The translations under genes and the position numbers were made by a program. Shown in pieces: positions 35,153-45,020 of a stretch of DNA of 64,000 nucleotides. Numbering within the stretch: position 1 is the first letter of the stretch; every line of letters begins with the position of its first letter. The notes under the pieces are model-generated. The model searched no databases and was not told the origin of the DNA. It saw nothing but the letters and a program-made list of their open reading frames with translations. The stretch comes from Terebella lapidaria (Eukaryota > Annelida > Polychaeta > Terebellida > Terebellidae), in NCBI GenBank assembly GCA_949152475.1, contig OX424562.1, positions 992,001 to 1,056,000 of the forward strand, read 5' to 3'.

Positions 35153-35389
35153 TGTTGTGGGGCACGACCTGGGCGGGTAATGATCAGCTTACCAGTTGGC
35201 TGGAGCGATGCTGTTCCCGTGTTGTCGGTCTGGTGTCCAAGTAACTTCTGGTTGTCCAGGTCGAGTTTCCGGCGGTTGTTACTGACACTCGCGAGGTGGC
35301 AGCACTTGCCGGGTGAAGTTCCCCAGACTAGACTGGTACGGTCAACCCGACTTGAATCAGGTATCCCAGTGGCAGGTCATTTCACCACA
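35153..35389 (-). repeat. 3' LTR of the TatD-bearing element
   Basis: 237 bp, TGTTGTGGGG...CACCACA on the plus strand. It contains a degenerate member of the stem-loop family (loop CTTGAA at 35351-35356, arms ACCCGA/TCAGGT). Confidence 0.93.
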
Positions 35390-35433
35390 CTCTCCTCCGG
35401 TTTCTTTTGGTGACGAGCAGGGTCTGAGGAAAA

Positions 35434-35539
35434 GTACTAGCTAGGACTAGTGCTGTGGAGGGTGTCGGCAGATGTTCATTCTGATGATCGATACTGGCTA
35501 GGACCAGTACCAGGAACGGTGCTGGCTGGAACCAGCACC
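35434..35539 (-). other. Three stem-loops with CTWGRA loops after the TatD ORF
   Basis: Plus-strand coordinates: 35434-35453 (7-bp stem GTACTAG/CTAGTGC, loop CTAGGA, one G-T pair); 35492-35509 (6-bp stem TACTGG/CCAGTA, loop CTAGGA); 35518-35539 (8-bp stem GGTGCTGG/CCAGCACC, loop CTGGAA). They lie between the TatD stop and the polypurine run, so on the element transcript they would be in the 3' untranslated region. The stems differ but the pairing is kept, which suggests selection on structure. Confidence 0.7.
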
Positions 35540-35555
35540 TCGGGTTCCACGGGAC

Positions 35556-37322
35556 CTACAGCCGGAAGAACCGCATGGCGTTGCGGCATCCCAGTTCCAT
35601 GATCAGGGCAGCTGGCAGGTTTTTTGCTTGTCCGACGGAGATGGCCACTAGATCCAGTTCCCAGGGATGAGCTGACTGATACGGAGCATCCGACTCCAGC
35701 AGGATACGGTCCAAATCCATAGCCTGGATTAGCGGTGTTTGATCCTCGTCGCGGATTTTCTTCCCGAAGCCGAAGACGACATTGGGGAAGGCTGCCACCC
35801 ACAACGGCATGTCCTGTAAGCTATGGAAGCAGTGCACGTAAATTTTGTGCTCGGCAGGTACGACCTCCCCTAGGATTCGGATGCAGTCATCCCGGGCGGT
35901 AACAGAGTTGGCGCGATCCGGTCGGCAGTGAATCACGAGTGGCTTGTCCATTTCCACTGCTAGAGCACTCACCTCGCGAAGGTATTTCCGCTGGAACCCT
36001 CTCTGGAGCGGGCAGGAGTGGTGATAATAGTCGAGTCCGACCTCGCCTAATGCTACACATGTGGGTGATCTGGCGGCTTCTCGAAGCTTGGGGAAGTGGC
36101 CTAACGGCAGCTGATCACTAGCCACGTGTGGATGAGCTCCGAGTGTGAACCGCAGGCGGTGGTCCCGTATCAGGATTGGCAGGAAAGTGTCGGCAGAGGG
36201 AAAGTTGAGGGAGACGATCAGCCGATCCAGCTCGAAGCGTGAGGCGGGGTCGAGGCGTGTGATGCGCAGCCGGTCTTCCAGTTGATGCCTCGAGTGTACT
36301 CGATGGCGATCCAACAGTTTTTCTAAATGTACGTGGCTGTCAATTCCGTACACTGTGATGCACCGTTCCGGATCCTCTAACGATGCCCGACGGAAGTCTT
36401 CACGCTGAGGTGGGGAAGCCTCCTGCAGGAGCAGCAGCACGATCTTCCAGTGGAAAAGGGTCTCCAGGTGTGATGGGGGCTGAATGGAGTAGTTCACAAC
36501 CGAGCGAGAACCCGGTTGCAAAGCTCTGCCTAATATGCTGAGGCACAGATGTTGAGAGGTGGGGATATCTCCAATGGCGTCAGGGGGAAACAATTGACGA
36601 CGTCGAACATCAGCAAGCAGCTCGCCGGGGGTGTCGAGGCCACTGTAGCGAACAAGCCGGTCTAGCAGCCCTTTCATTGAGGCGATCCATGCACGGAGGC
36701 GGTTTCCGTCGAATACCGTGTCGTGTCCCTCCCCATGCCTGGCCCGTAAGAAACAGGCGGCGCTTTCGTTGACGTGGCAGGACCAGCAGGCGTGCTCCGG
36801 CACGAAGAACCAGGGCATGTGGAAGGCCTCTACGTGGCGGCATAGCTTCGCTGTCTTCTTGTCACAAATAGGACACCACGAGCGACGGCTTGCTTGAGAT
36901 CGGTGGGCGGACGTTGAGGCGCTACCCTGGCTTGAACCAGGTAGGTTCCTCCTTTCGGGTCGTGAGCCCTGATGAGAAGCGGGTGGATCTCCCAGACGCT
37001 GGTGCACTGGAACACGGACTGATGCTGGGCGTTCAATCCTTTGGTGCAGGCGAGCATCACTCCTGGCCGACTGCATTCCAGACCCAGACGCTTGATCGAT
37101 CCGTGACTCTCTCCTCGGAGGGTTGCGGGTCGTTGATGGAGGGTCCCGTGCCCTGGCCCGGCTCGTACCAGACCGTACAGGGTGGCGGCCACGAGATCTA
37201 CCACGAACCGCATGACCCCTTTCATGACGCCATTCGCGTGCCTCCTCCTCCTCCTCTTCCTCTTCCTCGTAATCAGGACGAAACTTCGATTCATCCATCG
37301 AATCCATTTTATAATCTAACAA
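35556..37322 (-). CDS. TatD-type metal-dependent nuclease with N-terminal zinc fingers (retrotransposon-borne)
   Basis: 588 residues, uninterrupted. Residues 19-27 are a glutamate run encoded by a simple repeat, followed by a basic Arg/Ser/Pro-rich region to ~148. A C2H2-like finger follows (C150, C153, H163, H168), then a Cys/His cluster (C179, C182, C190, H196). From ~325 there is a TatD fold with every expected metal ligand: DSHVH (H330, H332), GEVGLDYY (E427), PLVIHCR (H465), YVHCFHS (H497), LLESDAPY (D545). TatD enzymes are Mg-dependent nucleases acting on DNA ends; activity here is inferred. The ORF starts about 330 bases after pol ends, same strand, inside the LTRs. It may be made from a subgenomic RNA. 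The start could be M1, M6 or M9. Confidence 0.9.
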   Translation of the reverse strand: MLDYKMDSMDESKFRPDYEEEEEEEEEAREWRHERGHAVRGRSRGRHPVRSGTSRARARDPPSTTRNPPRRESRIDQASGSGMQSARSDARLHQRIERPASVRVPVHQRLGDPPASHQGSRPERRNLPGSSQGSASTSAHRSQASRRSWCPICDKKTAKLCRHVEAFHMPWFFVPEHACWSCHVNESAACFLRARHGEGHDTVFDGNRLRAWIASMKGLLDRLVRYSGLDTPGELLADVRRRQLFPPDAIGDIPTSQHLCLSILGRALQPGSRSVVNYSIQPPSHLETLFHWKIVLLLLQEASPPQREDFRRASLEDPERCITVYGIDSHVHLEKLLDRHRVHSRHQLEDRLRITRLDPASRFELDRLIVSLNFPSADTFLPILIRDHRLRFTLGAHPHVASDQLPLGHFPKLREAARSPTCVALGEVGLDYYHHSCPLQRGFQRKYLREVSALAVEMDKPLVIHCRPDRANSVTARDDCIRILGEVVPAEHKIYVHCFHSLQDMPLWVAAFPNVVFGFGKKIRDEDQTPLIQAMDLDRILLESDAPYQSAHPWELDLVAISVGQAKNLPAALIMELGCRNAMRFFRL

Positions 37323-37652
37323 AGGGAATCCTCATTGGAATCATGGTCGTATTTGCAGCGATTTAATTCATCCGTTACTAATATTAAGATATACCAGCTC
37401 AGAACCAGTATTGTTTATCAATTAAATCAGTATTATGTTCGGAAATACGGATTTACCAGGGGGAGAATCAGCACCCTTTACAGATTTGAGAATAAAAAAA
37501 AAAAATAATAATAATAATAAATTCTCAAATTAAATGACATACATTCTCACAGCTTCCAGAGCACGTATTCACAATGCAGATAATAAAACCATCACCTGTG
37601 TGATATAACAAAACTTGAATATACATATTTTACAATGTATGTACACCAATGT
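37323..37652 (-). other. Spacer between pol and the TatD ORF
   Basis: 330 AT-rich bases with an A run and ATA repeats at about 37493-37522. No ORF. A splice acceptor or internal promoter for the TatD ORF would be expected here, but none could be assigned. Confidence 0.4.
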
Positions 37653-39813
37653 TCAGAAACATTCGTAATCATCCAGCCGCAAAGGTTTCTGTATTCTGCG
37701 ACCACGACGTGTAGTCGTTATCTTCTCTTCGACGGTAGTGTCATCACTATCAGATTCCGACGAGAGAGATGGACTTCCCGGGTCTATGTCGATTTTACCA
37801 AACAACTGCTCCAGGTGAGTAGATTCGATTGCAGAATCAGGGTCATCTTCATCGGATCGATGATGGTTTTCAGAGCCACCTAGCAAAAGGCTTCTTTTCC
37901 TGCGAATCCAAAGTGGAATATTGCGATCTTCACAAACCCGCAGTCGATCATGGTGAACCACTTTGCTTCGATCTCGGCGTCCTTCAATCGCATACAGCAC
38001 TGGAGAGTGGGCTTTGACTACCAGGTATGGTCCAGTGTAGACTGGTTGGAGCTTACTGCTTCTCCCGATTTTAGTGCTACTGTCCAATAAATATACAAGA
38101 TCACCAGGTTCATAGGTGCGCTGTCGTAGCCGCTGGTCATAAATGGCCTTCTGACGATTCTGCTGAACCTGTAGAGTTTCTCGGGCTCTGTCATGTACCT
38201 GATGCATGTTCTTCAACAGAGTCTGTATGTATTGTGGAGGTTCCGTGGGTGTGGATGATCTCAAGCCGAACAACTCCTGAGGTAACGACACTTCCCGGCC
38301 CAACATCATCATGTTTGGAGTAAAACCCGTTGAGCGGTTCACCATGCTGCGTGCAGCCATACCCACAAAATGCAGGCAAGTATCCCAGCTTGTTTGATCT
38401 TCTCCAATGCAGCACCGTATCATCTGCAATACCAAACGGTTATACCGCTCCACTTGGGCGTTGGAGCAGGGGTGATATGGTGTGGTCCTTGTTTTGGCAA
38501 TCTCAAGGGCGTGGCACATCGACTGAAAGAGAATACTTTCAAAATTCCGACCCTGATCGGAATGTAGAAATGTCGGAATACCGAAACGGGCTAGAACCTG
38601 TTTTATCAACACATCTATTACTACTTCCGCTGACTGTTCAGCTACTGGATGACACTCTAACCACTTAGTGAATTGATCCACTATCATAACTACGTATTTA
38701 TTTCCTTTGTCACTCTCGGCGAAAGGACCAAGAATGTCAATATGTAACCGTTCCATGGAATACCCTGCATGGCAGCTTCCCAGACGCGCTTTAGGTTTAA
38801 CAGAAGGTTTCTTGCTGCGGTTGCAGACGTCACACGTACGAACATAAACATTGATGTCTTGTCGCATTTTTGGCCAGTAGAAGGATGATTTGAGACGGTC
38901 GAAGGTGCGTTGTTGTCCCGGATGTCCTGCAGATTTCTTGTCATTAGCCAGGTCAAGTAGTTCGGCTCTTAATGATGAAGGAACCAATAGTTTAGGCGAA
39001 GAAGTTTCTCCGTCGATCCAGAGATAATACAAGACACCATCCCGAACCTGTAGGAGGTCATGATTTGTCCAGAGACGTTTTACAGTCGGACCTTTGAGAG
39101 AGAGTTCTTCGGGAGTTGGAATGTAGTCAGTCTCAATCCAAGTTAACAGAGGACCTAGGGTCGGATCGCCAACTTGTGCAGTTCGCAACTCTTGCTTGGT
39201 GTATTTAGCTAGAGACAATGAATCTTCGGCATTGTTAGTTGGAACGTCTGTGATGTCAGTAACGGAACGGACTCCGATGGGAACAACGTCGTCAACGTCT
39301 TCTGTGAAGCGACCCCAGTTGTCATGTGCTCGACGACAATAAGAGCATCCCCCACAAGGTAGAGACGCCGGCGATTTACCAGCATCATAACAGTTACACA
39401 CAGTAGTAGAATCCGTCATTCTCGAAAGAACATCAGCATTTTGATGTTTTCGACCGCTGCGATGGAGGATTTTCATGTCGAATTGACTAAGTTCTTCTAA
39501 CCAACGAGCCAGTTGACCTTGGGGATGTTTGAAACGCATCAACCATACGAGACTATGATGGTCTGTTCTCACGATGAACATCCTGCCAAGTAGGTAGTGA
39601 CGATATTGACGAGTGAACATCACTATGGCTAGCAACTCCTTCCTGGTCGTACAGTAGCGTTTTTGTGCGTCAAGCAACGCTTTGCTAGCGAAAGAAATTG
39701 GTCTTTCAACTCCATCTTGAACTTGGTACAGAGCTGCCCCAATAGCTACATCAGAGGCATCAGTGTCGAGAATGAATTCTCCATCTTTTTCAGGGAACGC
39801 TAATACCGGATAG
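37653..39813 (-). pseudogene. TatD element pol: RNase H and integrase
   Basis: The RNase H start (ILDTDASDVAIGAAL, left of 39813 in this frame) precedes the 674-codon open frame that begins at 39677 with LDAQKRYCTTRKELLAI. The integrase has the zinc-binding segment (GHPGQQRTFDRL ... CDVCNRS), and the DDE core is complete: HIDILGPF, HSDQGRNFES and NAQVERYNR. The C-terminal domain has QPVYTGPYLVVK. The break from the RT frame near 39815 removes part of the RT-RNase H connection and shifts the frame, so RT and integrase cannot be made as one protein from this copy. The integrase on its own looks intact. Confidence 0.85.
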
Positions 39814-41937
39814 CTAGCAATGTTGATGTTCAGGGAGCCAGTCTAAGTTTTCAGGAGCTTTAGATCCAGTGAGCTGATAGAGGCAATGTGAAATCGAGGC
39901 ATAATCTTGAAGGAAATCACGATGGTAATTCATGAAGCCAAGAAATGCAGAGAGCTCTTTTTTTGTGGACGGACGAGTCCAATTTTCGATGACACTTAGT
40001 TTCTCTTTGGAGACGTGCACTCCTTCACCATTAACACGTCGACCGAGGAAGTCTACTTCTGTCTTGAAAAGGTGACATTTCCTGGGTTTGAGTTTGAGAT
40101 TGTACTCCCTGAAACGTTTGAAGACAGTTTGCAGATTAACAATGGCTTCTTCTAAGGTTGCTCCCAGGACGATCACATCATCGAGGTAGGCTAGAACCTC
40201 CCTCCAGGTCAGACCTTGTAGGACCAGAAACATCCCTCTCTGAAATGTAGCTGGTGCATTGCAGAGACCAAAGCTCATTCTGTTGTGTTCAAATAAGCCA
40301 TACCGGGTAATGAAAGAAGTTTTCGGTCGATCCTCAGGTTCGATTTCAATCTGCCAGTAACCCGCAGCTAAATCGAGAGTGCTGAAATAATGAGCGCCAC
40401 TTAATGTGTCGAGACAATCTTCTATTAGGGGGAGAGGAAAGGGCCTGGCTAGCACCAGATCGAGGCTCCGTCTTGACATCTGCTGATGACGTGGGATCCC
40501 GGCTTGAACCAGAACGCTTTGTGTTACCATAAAGGTATCTTTCACTGTTTTGGCGTTGAGTTCCCGATAATCAATGCAATATCGGACCGACCCGTCTTTT
40601 TTCCTCACGAGGACTGGAGCGGAGGCGTATTCAGAGTTGGAAGGGGAAATAACACCTTCACGTAACATACTCTGCAGATGTTGTTCTTCTTCAGCTTGGA
40701 AACTGATTGGTGTACGACGCATCTTCTGTTTCACAGGAGTTGGATCATGTAGTCGAATGTTGTGGCGAATGTCAGAAAAACAACCCAGATCTAGATCGTG
40801 ACGTGCGAAGACGTCAGCAAAGTCGGTCAACATCGCGGCGACCCGTTGGTGATGTTCTGGTGCTAGATCAGTGATGCTGTCAGCGTAGAGCCCTCGTACA
40901 TGCTCTGGCACAGTGTAGTTGTTGTCACTGGGGGCCAGGCTTTGGATGGCATAATCACCGTTGGTGCACGGTAGGTTGTTTCCATTCCTGGGCGCCAGGG
41001 AAGCAGATTCTGCGGTAGCAACTGTGTGTCCCTTATTCAGTGTTATCGGGTCTTTCCCGACATTGATAGCTCTGATTTTGACCGGTTGGGTAGTCTCGAC
41101 ATATATTCGTGGAAGAAACAACGAGTCATGTTGACATGGTTCTATCAACATTGGCATGTCGACATCATGGACGAAACCACACGGTAACCAACAGCTTTCA
41201 TTTGGAGGCAGTGTTATATTGTTGGAGACAATGACTTGATTTACCAGCTGGGGTGCTGAGGTATTACCTTTTTTCCAGCAGGCGAGCACCTGCTGTTCAG
41301 CGGGTTTACCTAGTGTAAGCTGACAATGTTGGAAATCAATACTACTGTCGTATTTCTTCAGAAAGTCATTTCCGAGAAGCATGTCATCATTCAGGGGAGC
41401 AGTTACCAAGGTACAGTCATAGTTACGGCTGTTGATTGTTAACGGAATGTTAGTAAATCGTTTCCCTGCTACAAGTCCCTTCTTAAATGCGCTTCGAAGT
41501 GTCACGGTGGTGAAGTCAGAAGGCAAATTACAGTCATTTATTACAGATTCATTCAGAACAGTTACATCTGCAGCAGTGTCTAGGATGGCTTGAAGTTTCT
41601 GCTGATTTATCATAACTGGGATGATCATCGCACCACTGGACTGAGGCGTAGTAACTTGTGCTGTAGCGGGGGTAGTTGATGGACCGTCAATGTCAACACT
41701 AGGATGTTGATGTCCCGCCATGGACGGTGAGGGTGTTGATGTGGATGTGGATTTAGGTAACCTCGCTGGAACCAGGTTGCTGTCATCCACGCTCAAAATG
41801 TTGGTTCGCTGATGGCCTTTCAAAGAGGTATGGACCAGGCCATGGCCGGAGGGCTTGGTCCAGTTTAGTTTTCCGGACTGGCTTTCTTCTGAGGGCAGTC
41901 CCGTGCATAGTGTCCAATTTGTTGACATGCGTGACAT
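39814..41937 (-). pseudogene. TatD element pol: protease and RT, with a 31-codon insertion in RT
   Basis: 707 codons. The retropepsin motif ILDTAADVTVL lies at residues 118-128. RT motifs are YASAPVLVRKKDGSVRY, DYRELNAKT, TLDLAAGYWQIEI, MSFGLCNAPATFQRGM and LAYLDDVIVLG, an intact YxDD. Between DTF and FPLPLIEDCLD, 93 extra bases (40438-40530) add 31 codons copied from gag. The ORF overlaps the end of gag by 73 bases in the -1 frame, the usual arrangement for frameshift expression. The frame ends in TAG at 39814 within the RT-RNase H connection. Whether the enlarged RT can fold is doubtful. Confidence 0.88.
40438..40535 (-). repeat. 93-bp gag segment inserted in RT
   Basis: 40441-40533 is identical by eye to 43250-43342 in gag. 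AAAGG lies at both edges (40438-40442 and 40531-40535), and the net gain is 93 bases, a multiple of three. The segment contains two members of the stem-loop family (loops CTAGCA at 40449 and CTTGAA at 40503). Confidence 0.85.
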
Positions 41938-43850
41938 TTGGAATCACGTGGACTAGGTGATGGTGATCGGGCTTGGACCCGATTATACTGTGGACTATTT
42001 GGACGTGCACTATTGGAGCTCCTTGGAGAAGGAGATCTCTGTCTTTGGTCAGAAAACTTCGTCCTGGGTTCGGAGCAATCTTTGATGAAATGTCCAGGTT
42101 TTCCACAGTTGTAGCACACGTAGCCAATGTTTCCAGCACGTTGAGTCTGTTGTTTAAGGAATTCCAAGAACAGTTTTTGCTGTTCTTGCGGCTGTTGCAT
42201 GATCTGCTGTTGCTGTTGTAGAAACTTAGTCATGGAGTTATCTGGTGAGACAGGACTGTTGCTTGGGGACGTACGGTTTGTGGGAGTGTTAGTGGATCGT
42301 AATGATACCCCGGCGACGTCCAACAATTCGTCCTCAAACATTACCTGTCGTACAACAGACGGCTTTATATTGGCAGCGCGATAGTTTTGCTGTGTCCTCT
42401 TCATCAGCTTCAAAGCCTTTGGAATGGTTCGAGGATTTTTTTCCATCATCAAGAAAGATGCCCTCGAGTCTTTGCAACCCCGCAAGAAAGCTTCTACGGC
42501 CATTGATTGGATTAAGCGGTCGTCTCCTGTTGGAAAGCTTTCCACCGCTAAAGCGTACACCTTGTCGGCGAAGTCGTCAAGAGTTTCAGTCTCGGTCTGT
42601 TTAGCCTGTCGTAGCTCCTTCCTGGTTTCCAGAGGAGTTTCACTGCGGCCGTAGCGCTTCTTGAGGCTTCTTATCAAGCTGTGGAAGTCCTGGCGTACAG
42701 CACGTGGTAGGTGTTGGACAAAGTCGACAGCTTTTCCACGTAAACAGCCAGCCAATCGTTCTCGCTTCTGACGGTATGTCCAGCGACCAGCTCTGCTAGT
42801 TTCCTTGAACTGGAAGTAGAAAGAGTTCCATTTTTTCAAATCTCCATCGAAAGTTTCCATCCGAGGCAGGTTTGTTGGAGTTGTGTTGCGATGTGCCCCG
42901 TCACGGCGACGACCGTGTCTGTGACCAACATCTACTTCAGCTTCTGATTCCGTCGAAGAGTCTGAATCCTCTCCGTTTTGGTCCTCCTGTTCGCTACTAT
43001 CAGATTCTTCCGAAGTTGAAGAGGAGCTTGCATTTTCTTCCTGCTTGGGTGGTTCAGTCTTGTGTGTTCTATGTCGTGTGTCAGTTTCCTTTTTTATCGG
43101 TTGATCTCCCCTAGTATTGTGCTTGTGGTCTCGGGCCCGTGGGCTAATATCACGACCAGATTTCTTGGCGAGAGATTTACCACCTGGTGACGCTCGAGAT
43201 TTCACCGGCCGTTGATCGGAAGTGGAATCTTTTGATTTCCAGACAGATTGGGCCTGGCTAGCACCAGATCGAGGCTCCGTCTTGACATCTGCTGATGACG
43301 TGGGATCCCGGCTTGAACCAGAACGCTTTGTGTTACCATAAATATCATTAGCAGGATATTGCGACATCATGGAAGCCAGAAATGGGTCCTGAGGGGTAGC
43401 CCTCGTAGCCCTCGCCATATCTTCCTCCTTTCTTTGTGTGTTTTGTTGCAGGATCATTTGGGCAAACTGTTGATGGAAAACTTGCTGTTGTTCTTGATAA
43501 ACACGTTGTTGTTCCGTCAAGTTGGTTAAGCTAGCCATCATTACTTGTAGGATCGATTTCAGGCCAGCATCTGGTGAACTATCCTCTCCAGGTAGTGAGT
43601 GTGCTGATCCTGTGTCGATGTTTTCGGGCGAAGCCCCGGTCAAGGTCTCAGGGGACTCACTCAAAGGTGCAATCACATCATTGGCGATTAGATCTTGAAA
43701 CGTACGGGCTGGTATTCCCGTCGCCAACACCAGTACCTCCATAGTAATTGGACTTGACTGCAGGCTGATTAGTTTCCTAGCCTTTGCTTTCCCGATTTGA
43801 GGTAAAGTTTCCAACTCAGCTTGAGTTGCAGTTTGCAGGTTAATCATCAT
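41865..43850 (-). CDS. TatD element Gag with N-terminal helix-hairpin-helix and two zinc knuckles
   Basis: The open frame extends to 43964, but the first 38 residues include a run of lysines from a poly-A tract, so the ATG pair at 43850 (MMINLQTA) is the better start. Directly after it, INLQTATQAELETLPQIGKA matches the ComEA-type helix-hairpin-helix, a non-specific DNA-binding fold. A Ser/Asp/Glu-rich region and a retrotransposon capsid core follow (WNSFYFQFKETSRAGRWTY, GCLRGKAVDFVQHLP, RKELRQAKQTETETLDDFAD). Two CCHC knuckles end the protein: CYNCGKPGHFIKDC and CHACQQIGHYARDC. Gag would package the RNA. It is uninterrupted and overlaps pol at its end. Confidence 0.87.
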   Translation of the reverse strand: MMINLQTATQAELETLPQIGKAKARKLISLQSSPITMEVLVLATGIPARTFQDLIANDVIAPLSESPETLTGASPENIDTGSAHSLPGEDSSPDAGLKSILQVMMASLTNLTEQQRVYQEQQQVFHQQFAQMILQQNTQRKEEDMARATRATPQDPFLASMMSQYPANDIYGNTKRSGSSRDPTSSADVKTEPRSGASQAQSVWKSKDSTSDQRPVKSRASPGGKSLAKKSGRDISPRARDHKHNTRGDQPIKKETDTRHRTHKTEPPKQEENASSSSTSEESDSSEQEDQNGEDSDSSTESEAEVDVGHRHGRRRDGAHRNTTPTNLPRMETFDGDLKKWNSFYFQFKETSRAGRWTYRQKRERLAGCLRGKAVDFVQHLPRAVRQDFHSLIRSLKKRYGRSETPLETRKELRQAKQTETETLDDFADKVYALAVESFPTGDDRLIQSMAVEAFLRGCKDSRASFLMMEKNPRTIPKALKLMKRTQQNYRAANIKPSVVRQVMFEDELLDVAGVSLRSTNTPTNRTSPSNSPVSPDNSMTKFLQQQQQIMQQPQEQQKLFLEFLKQQTQRAGNIGYVCYNCGKPGHFIKDCSEPRTKFSDQRQRSPSPRSSNSARPNSPQYNRVQARSPSPSPRDSKCHACQQIGHYARDCPQKKASPEN

Positions 43851-45020
43851 CTTCTTTTTTTTTTTTTTTTTTTTTAATCTACTTGTAAGCAGTAACACAG
43901 CAGAAGCTAATACGTAGACGTATATGATTTTATTTCTTATAACATACAAGAAATGTTTGATCACTTTGAATAAATTACTGCAAATAAGCTACATTACACA
44001 AAGTAAACTACCTATAGCCTCATCAACGCATGACGTACATGAAACAACAAAAACTAATGATCACAATATCGCTAATCGCAGTACGTTACAACATACAAGT
44101 CCAAAATTTCCCGTACAATAGGTTTATAACAAGAAATACAAAACTTAGCGTGAAAAACTACGAAATAATTATTATCACAGATCACATTGAGTGATGTAAA
44201 CAAATTTAGAAATATGATAACATTAACAATATAGATATTCTAAATGATGACACGGTACCACAATAATTCCTGGCGAGAACCAGAATTAACAAAAATAATA
44301 TAATTCCCGGCTAGGACCAGAAATAGCTAAAAAAACTAAGTCTAGGTTATTCTGGCAGTTATTTCTTGGCTAGAACCAAGATTAATCAGATATATGTCAA
44401 CCAGTCATTTATGAAAAATAATGAATAACAAACATTTTGTTCAGCCAGGTATTTTATTTTGAACAATTACAAATTGGCACGAACATTTCACCAGATGAAA
44501 ATTCAGATATCGTATTATGAGTACAATGTTACGAGTGCTGATTCCCAAACTCAATATTACGCGAATATTGAGCGTAATAGTCGCGCAATAAATCGAATAG
44601 ACATGTATTAGATCTAGACTTATGTCAGATTCACGTGCGTACTCACGAATCTAGATCGTAGATGAACAAGTCGAAATCCAAGTCAATCCAAGAATTTATG
44701 TCGCAGAAGAATTATTAAACAAGTGTCTATCCGAAACTATAGATGTCAAACTGTATATTCGAATATGTATTTAAGATAGAACCGGACTAGAATCCGATGT
44801 ATTTTGAATTTTCCGCTAAATTGAAAAAATTGGAGATCTTCAGCAATGGCTGCTTGGGCGGAAGGGGCGATAGCCAATCAGAAATTGTTTCAGATCACGT
44901 GACTATTTGTTGATATCTCGAAGTTGCAGACGAAATTACCGCATTGATCCAGGAATTTCCTTGATAAATGCGTGTGAGAAGACACAGTAGGCGCAGAAGT
45001 TCGATCACTTCTGACACCAG
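43851..45020 (-). other. Leader of the TatD element with stem-loops
   Basis: Non-coding 5' region of the element, including a poly-T run (poly-A on the transcript) at about 43855-43876. Stem-loops of the CTWGAA family: 44264-44288 (9 bp with one bulge, loop CGAGAA); loop CTAGGA at 44311 with weak arms; 44364-44381 (TCTTGG/CCAAGA, loop CTAGAA); 44783-44796 (CGGA/TCCG, loop CTAGAA). On the transcript these would be in the 5' untranslated region, where packaging signals are commonly located. Confidence 0.6.
45006..45019 (-). promoter_or_regulatory. Primer binding site, tRNA-Leu type
   Basis: Minus-strand TGGTGTCAGAAGTG begins one base after the 5' LTR and is complementary to the 3' end of metazoan tRNA-Leu (CACTTCTGACA plus CCA) over its full 14 bases. 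Confidence 0.8.

Noticed and set aside
35556..37322. TatD ORF as an ordinary host gene
   Set aside because: It lies strictly between the integrase and the 3' LTR, on the element's strand, without introns, inside a unit bounded by LTRs and a CAAA target duplication.
41860..41900. Canonical -1 slippery heptamer at the gag-pol overlap
   Set aside because: The overlap is in the -1 frame, but the sequence near the gag stop (GGAAAAC) does not fit X XXY YYZ well, so no frameshift site was annotated.
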